A DNA stretch of 5,391 bases, taken from contig JAISLG010000130.1 of NCBI GenBank assembly GCA_031260615.1, positions 1 through 5,391 on the forward strand, given 5' to 3'. Origin of the DNA: Oscillospiraceae bacterium (GTDB lineage: Bacteria; Bacillota; Clostridia; Oscillospirales; Ruminococcaceae). The notes beneath the pieces were generated by a model. That model did no database searches, was not told the DNA's origin, and worked only from the letters and a program-made list of their open reading frames with translations. Position 1 is the first letter of the stretch; every line of letters starts with the position of its first letter. Below, piece by piece: positions 1 through 3,679 of this stretch. The translations under genes were made by a program, and so were the position numbers.

Positions 1-1
1 T

Positions 2-121
2 TTCATTGATTTCAGTTCTATTAAATTCGCGGTGTTTAACATAGCCGATGCTTGCGCCGTTTGCGGTACAATCGTACTGTGTTGGACACTGATATTCAGG
101 GGCAAGCAACCAATAAAATAA
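2..121 (+). CDS. lspA: Signal peptidase II (prolipoprotein signal peptidase), C-terminal end only
   Basis: The reading frame is open from the left edge and ends in TAA at 119-121, giving 39 residues. They read as the end of LspA, the membrane aspartyl protease that cuts signal peptides from lipid-modified prolipoproteins. The segment contains an FIDF element, then the family signature FNIAD, whose Asp (codon 47-49) corresponds to the second catalytic aspartate, and then a last hydrophobic stretch (CGTIVLCWTLIF) followed by a short basic tail. The first catalytic Asp is either the one in FIDF or lies just left of the window; I cannot tell which. The gene ends 15 bases before thiI on the same strand with no terminator between them, so the two are probably co-transcribed. 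The call rests on a short fragment, but the motif and the hydrophobic pattern fit well. Confidence 0.75.
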   Translation, partial: FIDFSSIKFAVFNIADACAVCGTIVLCWTLIFRGKQPIK

Positions 122-136
122 GGCAGACTGTGTATA

Positions 137-1285
137 ATGGAGATTATCCTTGCCAAGTACGGGGAGATTGCCCTCAAAGGCGGTAACAAACGCTTTTTCG
201 AGGACTTACTCGTCAAAAACAGTAAACACGCCGTGTCACGATACGGCGTATTCGCTGTATCGCGGAAACAATCCACTCTGTATTTCACGGCGAGTGATAA
301 TGCCGAAAACCAAGCCGATATACGCGGCGCGGCAACCGCACTCGGCAAGGTGTTCGGCATCGGGAATATACAAATAGCCGCCGAGTTCCCGAAAGATTTA
401 CCGACATTACTTAAAGACGGCGTTGCATATATTAAAGACAAACTACCCTCCCCTACCCTGGCGTTCAAGGTTGTTGCAAAACGCGCGGATAAAAAGTTCC
501 CGTTTGACTCGCCGCATATTGCGGAGGAGTTTGGTGCGGCGATACTTGCCGCTTTGCCGACACTTACAGTGGACGTGCATAACCCCGACATTAACATATA
601 CGCCGAGGTGCGCGACAACGGTATCTATGTATCGGTCGGGCGCGAAAAAGGCGCGGGTGGAATACCCGTGGGTGCGTCGGGCAAGGCGGTTGTATTATTG
701 TCGGGCGGTTTGGACAGCCCCGTTGCCGCGTACCTTGCCGCTAAACGTGGGTTGACGGTGATACCCTTGCATTTTGAGTCGCCCCCATACACTTCCGCAC
801 GCGCACGGCAAAAAGTGGAAACACTGTGCGAAAAGTTAGTTCCGTATTGCGGTGATATAAAACTACGCGTAAACAACTTGACTGTATTCCAAGAACTGTT
901 ACGCGACAAGTGCGCCGAAATAAAAAAAGATGGGTATTTTACGGTACTACTCCGCCGCGAGATGTTACGCCGCGCGAATACTGTATGCGCGGAGGTGGGC
1001 GCGGACGCGATTATTACTGGGGAGAGCCTTGCGCAGGTAGCAAGTCAGACACTACCCGCGATTGCGTGTACGGACAATGCGGCGGATTATCCTGTGCTAA
1101 GACCACTTATTATGTTCGACAAGACGGAGATTACCGATATTGCGCGGCGTATTGATACGTTCGATACATCATCTCTCCCGTATGAGGATTGCTGTACCGT
1201 GTTCACGCCGAAACACCCGAGGTTGAATCCGAAGTTGGAGGACATACTTGAAATTGAACAAAAATTAGATATACTAAACTTGTAA
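137..1285 (+). CDS. thiI: tRNA 4-thiouridine sulfurtransferase ThiI, rhodanese-less type
   Basis: The 382-residue protein adenylates and thiolates uridine 8 of tRNA; in some bacteria ThiI also passes sulfur to thiamine thiazole synthesis. The start (MEIILAKYGEIALKG) matches the usual ThiI N terminus. An N-terminal ferredoxin-like plus THUMP tRNA-binding part covers roughly residues 1-165. The PP-loop ATP pyrophosphatase motif SGGLDSPVA begins at residue 189. GESLAQVASQT (residues 295-305) and PYEDCCTVFTPKHP with Cys352/Cys353 are further family signatures. The protein stops after this, so the C-terminal rhodanese domain of the E. coli enzyme is absent, as in Bacillus ThiI, where a dedicated cysteine desulfurase supplies the sulfur. 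No desulfurase gene is visible here. The ribosome binding site is poor: the nearest candidate, AAGG at 120-123, lies 13 bases upstream, which suggests translation coupled to the preceding lspA. Confidence 0.96.
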   Translation: MEIILAKYGEIALKGGNKRFFEDLLVKNSKHAVSRYGVFAVSRKQSTLYFTASDNAENQADIRGAATALGKVFGIGNIQIAAEFPKDLPTLLKDGVAYIKDKLPSPTLAFKVVAKRADKKFPFDSPHIAEEFGAAILAALPTLTVDVHNPDINIYAEVRDNGIYVSVGREKGAGGIPVGASGKAVVLLSGGLDSPVAAYLAAKRGLTVIPLHFESPPYTSARARQKVETLCEKLVPYCGDIKLRVNNLTVFQELLRDKCAEIKKDGYFTVLLRREMLRRANTVCAEVGADAIITGESLAQVASQTLPAIACTDNAADYPVLRPLIMFDKTEITDIARRIDTFDTSSLPYEDCCTVFTPKHPRLNPKLEDILEIEQKLDILNL

Positions 1286-1304
1286 AAAATGGCAATACTA
1301 TAAT
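1248..1304 (+). promoter_or_regulatory. Candidate promoter(s) for rubrerythrin
   Basis: Two sigma-A-like options precede the rubrerythrin gene. One is TTGAAA (1248-1253) with a 16-base spacer to TATACT (1270-1275), lying inside the 3' end of thiI. The other is a perfect -10 hexamer TATAAT (1299-1304) in the intergenic gap, which has no good -35 at the right distance. No terminator separates thiI from rubrerythrin, so read-through from upstream is also possible. Confidence 0.4.
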
Positions 1305-1318
1305 AATATGTAACTAAC

Positions 1319-1324
1319 GGAGGT
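1319..1324 (+). promoter_or_regulatory. Strong Shine-Dalgarno of rubrerythrin
   Basis: GGAGGT lies 7 bases before the ATG at 1332. It is the best ribosome binding site in the window and fits a highly expressed stress protein. It also fixes the start codon. Confidence 0.9.
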
Positions 1325-1331
1325 ATTAACT

Positions 1332-1877
1332 ATGAGTCGTTTCGCAGGAACAAAAACAGAGGCTAACTTGAAGTCCGCGTTCGCGGGGGAAAGTATGGCA
1401 CGCAACAAGTACACCTACTTCGCGAGCAAGGCGAAAAAAGACGGGTACGAGCAAATCGCGGGGATATTCCTTGACACCGCCGCGAACGAAAAGGAACACG
1501 CCGAGATATGGTTTAAGTTGTTGCAAGAGGACGGGCAATTACAGGGTACTGCCGCTAACCTCAAAGAAGCCGCTGACGGCGAGAACTTTGAATGGACGGA
1601 TATGTACAAGGAATACGAGGCAACGGCGCGTGCCGAGGGTTTCCAAGACGTTGCCGGTTTGTTCAAAATGGTGGGCGCAATCGAGAAAACCCACGAGGAA
1701 CGCTATCGGAAACTGCTCGCGAACGTCGAGGGCGGTTTGGTATTCAGCAAAACAGGCGAGCAAATCTGGGAATGCGGCAACTGCGGTCATATCCATATCG
1801 GTGTTTCCGCTCCGCAAAAATGCCCCGTTTGCGCGCACCCGCAGAGTTACTTCAAAATCCACGAACAAAACTATTAA
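1332..1877 (+). CDS. rbr: Rubrerythrin
   Basis: This 181-residue cytoplasmic non-haem iron protein reduces hydrogen peroxide to water in anaerobes, with electrons ultimately from NAD(P)H through rubredoxin-type carriers. Residues 1-140 form the ferritin-like four-helix diiron domain. The ligands seen by comparison with Desulfovibrio rubrerythrin are Glu20 (in [10 protein letters not shown]), Glu53 and His56 (in NEKEH), Glu84 and Glu87 (in GENFE), and Glu118 and His121 (in EKTH). Residues 145-181 form the rubredoxin-like FeS4 domain with Cys148-x2-Cys151 and Cys164-x2-Cys167. All metal ligands are present and the length is typical of a canonical two-domain, rubredoxin-last rubrerythrin, so it should be active. 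The gene is downstream of thiI by 46 bases, with its own strong ribosome binding site and candidate promoter. A partial PerR-like half site overlaps the intergenic -10 (see findings). Confidence 0.97.
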   Translation: MSRFAGTKTEANLKSAFAGESMARNKYTYFASKAKKDGYEQIAGIFLDTAANEKEHAEIWFKLLQEDGQLQGTAANLKEAADGENFEWTDMYKEYEATARAEGFQDVAGLFKMVGAIEKTHEERYRKLLANVEGGLVFSKTGEQIWECGNCGHIHIGVSAPQKCPVCAHPQSYFKIHEQNY

Positions 1878-1885
1878 ACGACATC

Positions 1886-1964
1886 GGGGCAATCTTTTGT
1901 AGCCCGTGTGCAAATTGGTGCCTATACGCGTTTGCACACGGCATTTGCAAGCAGATAACGCCCC
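1886..1964. terminator. Hairpin between convergent genes, possible bidirectional terminator without U tract
   Basis: The 88-base gap between the convergent rubrerythrin and S1-domain genes holds a perfect 11-bp inverted repeat, CCGTGTGCAAA (1904-1914) and TTTGCACACGG (1931-1941), with a 16-base loop. An outer pair, GGGGC (1886-1890) and GCCCC (1960-1964), could close a larger structure around it. Neither strand has a run of U after the stem, so it is not a standard intrinsic terminator. The position suggests a transcription barrier or 3'-end stabiliser serving both genes. Confidence 0.5.
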
Positions 1965-1965
1965 T

Positions 1966-2889
1966 CTAATAAAATACGGTCGTAATCTGCTTTTCCGCAT
2001 CGTACGGCGAATAGTTAAAATCGCGTATGCGTCCGCGGTTTTTCATATATCGGTACGTCCGCCCGTCATAGGTTGCGTTTGGGTATTCATCGCGGCTTTG
2101 GCATAGTTTGACTTTCATACGTTTCGGGTTAATGGCTTTGATGTATACGCTTACGAGAGCGTTTTTTTCAAAGCCATTGTTGTTGTCCGTAAGTCCCGTA
2201 AGGTTCGGAGTCAGTTCCACGAACGCGCCGAATTCCTCGACCGAACGGACAATTGCAGGTACGGTCTGCCCCGATGTAAAATACGCCGCGTTTTCCTCCC
2301 AAGTTCCGAGTAATTCCCTGTGTGTAAGCGTTATCTTGCCCCCGGGGAATTTCGGGTCACTACCGTTTTCTATGGACTTCACCGCCGCGAATATGTCCTG
2401 ATTGTACTTGAACCGTTCTGTCGGCGAGGATATGCACGACATTGACATATAGTCTATCGGTAACAACGCGTATATTCCGCAACCAATGTCCGCGAATACC
2501 CCGTATGACTTGATACCCGTTATCCGCGCGGGGATTATATCACCGAGTTGCAATCTGCTGATGTATTCGTCCACGCATTGTTGTTGTGCCGACTTCCGCG
2601 ACAAAAGTATCCTCTTGTCCTCCAAAAATCCGATAACCGTAAAGCATACGGGTTTGCCCGCGCGCGACAATGTGTAATCCGTCAGCCCCGTCAACGATAA
2701 TAAGCCGCTTTCGCCTTGCGGTATTATCCCAACACATTCCCCTAAACGTATGTGCATATTACGCGCGGAATCGGACAGGATACAGATACTCTCCGCTACC
2801 TCGCCCGTCGCGGATAACCGCGCTATTTCATTCTCGTCAAATTGCTTGTTTGGGTTGTAACGCCGACCTTCGGGTAAATATAAATTCAT
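1966..2889 (-). CDS. S1 RNA-binding domain protein (RpsA-like paralogue)
   Basis: The 307-residue soluble protein appears to be built from about three OB-fold S1 domains. Residues 28-98 look like a diverged first copy. Residues 114-191 are a clear S1 domain (GDIIPARITGIKSYGVFADIG), with an insertion before LTHREL. Residues 205-264 are the best copy (GQTVPAIVRSVEEFGAFVELTPNLTGL). A 40-residue Tyr/Arg-rich tail follows. S1 domains bind single-stranded RNA, and the LTHRELLGTWEENAAYF linker resembles S1-domain proteins I recall from Clostridia that are annotated as ribosomal protein S1-like. It is shorter than E. coli S1 (six domains) and need not be a ribosomal protein; a role in translation or RNA turnover is inference. 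The start at 2889 is supported by an AGGA 7 bases upstream. It is divergent from the RNase M5-like gene and convergent with rubrerythrin. Confidence 0.85.
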   Translation of the reverse strand: MNLYLPEGRRYNPNKQFDENEIARLSATGEVAESICILSDSARNMHIRLGECVGIIPQGESGLLSLTGLTDYTLSRAGKPVCFTVIGFLEDKRILLSRKSAQQQCVDEYISRLQLGDIIPARITGIKSYGVFADIGCGIYALLPIDYMSMSCISSPTERFKYNQDIFAAVKSIENGSDPKFPGGKITLTHRELLGTWEENAAYFTSGQTVPAIVRSVEEFGAFVELTPNLTGLTDNNNGFEKNALVSVYIKAINPKRMKVKLCQSRDEYPNATYDGRTYRYMKNRGRIRDFNYSPYDAEKQITTVFY

Positions 2890-2896
2890 TTGTGTG

Positions 2897-2900
2897 TCCT
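2897..2900 (-). promoter_or_regulatory. Shine-Dalgarno of the S1-domain gene
   Basis: On the minus strand AGGA (plus-strand TCCT) lies 7 bases before the ATG whose first base is 2889. The short divergent region 2890-2941 must also hold promoters for both genes. A minus-strand TAATAT at 2912-2907 is a weak -10 candidate without a convincing -35, and for the plus strand I see only an isolated TTTACA (2902-2907). Confidence 0.55.
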
Positions 2901-2941
2901 GTTTACATATTACTCAAAGTGTATGTGTGAGTGTCTTAAAT

Positions 2942-3502
2942 ATGACTTTAATTGTTGAGGGAAGATACGACAAATCCCGCCTGTCTGGTATCACCGACTT
3001 GCCTGTTATCTGCACGGACGGGTTCGGTGTATTCTCCGACAGTACGCGGCTTGCACTTATTAAGCAAGCCGCGTTAAACGGCGGTGTACTTATCCTTACC
3101 GACTCGGACAGGGCAGGTTTTCAGATACGGCGCAAATTAACAGATGTATGCAAATCGGGTACTGTATTACACGCGTATATCCCCGATATATTCGGCAAGG
3201 AAAAACGGAAAACTGTTCCGTCCAAGGAGGGGAAAATCGGCGTGGAGGGTGTCCCCGATAATATACTGCGCGGTATTATCAGCAAGGCAGTTAAAGATAC
3301 CGAGTCCTCCCCTACCCCGTATATCACTAAGCAACGGCTATACATAGACGGGCTTACGGGTACGGATAACTCCGCTGACAAACGCGCCGAACTCTGCCGT
3401 AGTTTAGGGTTGCCCGTGCATATCGGGGCGAATGCCCTTGTTATGTGCCTAAATAACTACTTCACGGAGGAGGAGTATTTGAGGGCGTTGGATAAGGTGT
3501 AA
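2942..3502 (+). CDS. rnmV: Ribonuclease M5-like Toprim protein (DUF4093 type)
   Basis: RNase M5 is the Toprim nuclease that matures 5S rRNA precursors in Firmicutes. From ATG 2942 the product is 186 residues, about the length of the Bacillus enzyme. The Toprim core is visible: the acidic VEGRYD motif (Glu6) and LILTDSDRAG with the DxD pair Asp54/Asp56. These are followed by AYIPDIFGKEKRKT, PSKEGKIGVEGVP, and a C-terminal region (RLYIDGLTG...LRALDKV) that lines up with the Bacillus M5 C terminus from memory. The insert between HAYIP and GVEGVP is typical of the clostridial DUF4093 branch, so 5S rRNA maturation is likely but not proven. The start is uncertain: GTG 2927 would add VSVLN, closer to the usual lead-in before the IVEG strand, and GTG 2894 would add 16 residues. 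None has a good ribosome binding site. It is divergent from the S1-domain gene and ends in an intrinsic terminator. Confidence 0.85.
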   Translation: MTLIVEGRYDKSRLSGITDLPVICTDGFGVFSDSTRLALIKQAALNGGVLILTDSDRAGFQIRRKLTDVCKSGTVLHAYIPDIFGKEKRKTVPSKEGKIGVEGVPDNILRGIISKAVKDTESSPTPYITKQRLYIDGLTGTDNSADKRAELCRSLGLPVHIGANALVMCLNNYFTEEEYLRALDKV

Positions 3503-3511
3503 ATTACCATA

Positions 3512-3536
3512 TATTATTGTTATGTATTATTGTTAT
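3512..3536 (+). repeat. 13-bp AT-rich tandem duplication after rnmV
   Basis: TATTATTGTTAT occurs at 3512-3523 and again at 3525-3536, a 13-bp period with one G between the copies. It lies between the rnmV stop codon and the terminator. The sequence is low in complexity, and the repeat may be only slippage. Confidence 0.6.
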
Positions 3537-3543
3537 ATATTAT

Positions 3544-3573
3544 GTATGTTAGCCAAAACTAACATACTTTTTT
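3544..3573 (+). terminator. Intrinsic terminator of rnmV
   Basis: A perfect 9-bp stem, GTATGTTAG (3544-3552) and CTAACATAC (3559-3567), encloses a CCAAAA loop and is followed directly by six T (3568-3573). It sits 41 bases after the rnmV stop codon and separates that gene from the amt transcription unit. The stem is AT-rich but has the full form of a Rho-independent terminator. Confidence 0.88.
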
Positions 3574-3591
3574 GTGCAAAATAGCCAAAAC
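3550..3591 (+). repeat. 10-bp direct repeat TAGCCAAAAC
   Basis: TAGCCAAAAC occurs at 3550-3559 and at 3582-3591, start to start 32 bp, about three helical turns. The first copy spans the loop of the rnmV terminator and the second ends four bases before the -35 hexamer of the amt promoter. It may be a pair of protein-binding sites, but the overlap of copy one with the terminator leaves this uncertain. Confidence 0.5.
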
Positions 3592-3647
3592 CCTATTGAC
3601 AATACCTTTTTTCTCGGTAAAATTAAATCTTGTGTTTTGCACAAAAA
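3569..3647. promoter_or_regulatory. Paired 13-bp inverted repeats flanking the amt promoter, putative operators
   Basis: TTTTTGTGCAAAA (3569-3581) and TTTTGCACAAAAA (3635-3647) are exact reverse complements. Each core is also a near-palindrome (TTTTG-YR-CAAAA), so each copy alone could bind a dimeric regulator. One site is centred about 55 bases upstream of the predicted transcription start and the other about 10 bases downstream, a spacing of 65 bp. This fits a regulator that blocks or loops across the promoter. The motif does not match the GlnR/TnrA box (TGTNA-N7-TNACA), and I do not recognise its regulator. Confidence 0.6.
3596..3623 (+). promoter_or_regulatory. Promoter of the amt-P-II gene
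   Basis: A perfect -35 hexamer TTGACA (3596-3601), a 16-base spacer and a -10 hexamer TAAAAT (3618-3623) predict a start near 3630 and a leader of about 50 bases. It lies directly downstream of the rnmV terminator, so amt starts its own transcription unit. Confidence 0.75.
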
Positions 3648-3679
3648 TTAAAGTAGTTTAATGTTGAGGTAAAATTAAA
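3616..3679 (+). repeat. 12-bp direct repeat GGTAAAATTAAA at -10 and at ribosome binding site
   Basis: The same 12-mer occurs at 3616-3627, covering the -10 hexamer, and at 3668-3679, directly before the amt start codon and overlapping the Shine-Dalgarno. The copies are 52 bp apart. This could be a regulatory pair, a small duplication, or chance in AT-rich DNA. Confidence 0.5.
3666..3670 (+). promoter_or_regulatory. Shine-Dalgarno of the amt-P-II gene
   Basis: GAGGT lies 9 bases before ATG 3680. An in-frame TGA at 3665-3667 excludes any start further upstream, so the start codon is well fixed. Confidence 0.75.

Noticed and set aside
1..136. Possible riboswitch (TPP) ahead of thiI
   Set aside because: The region is coding: it is the 3' end of lspA up to 121, leaving only 15 bases before thiI, too few for a riboswitch.
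625..909. Minus-strand open frame of 94 codons within thiI
   Set aside because: It is a shadow of the PP-loop region of thiI, with no ribosome binding site and no recognisable motif.
1931..1938. TTTGCACA shared by the rubrerythrin-side hairpin and the putative amt operator (3636-3643)
   Set aside because: Only 8 bases are shared, the hairpin is at a 3' end between convergent genes, and its flanks (CGG rather than AAA) differ from the operator.
1539..2000. Minus-strand open frame of 153 codons
   Set aside because: It lies antisense to rubrerythrin, whose metal ligands are all intact, and runs into the S1 gene's 3' end. It shows no family features.
3648..3661. TTAAA-gtag-TTTAA stem in the amt leader as a regulatory RNA
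   Set aside because: It has five A-U pairs only, too weak to be meaningful in such AT-rich sequence.
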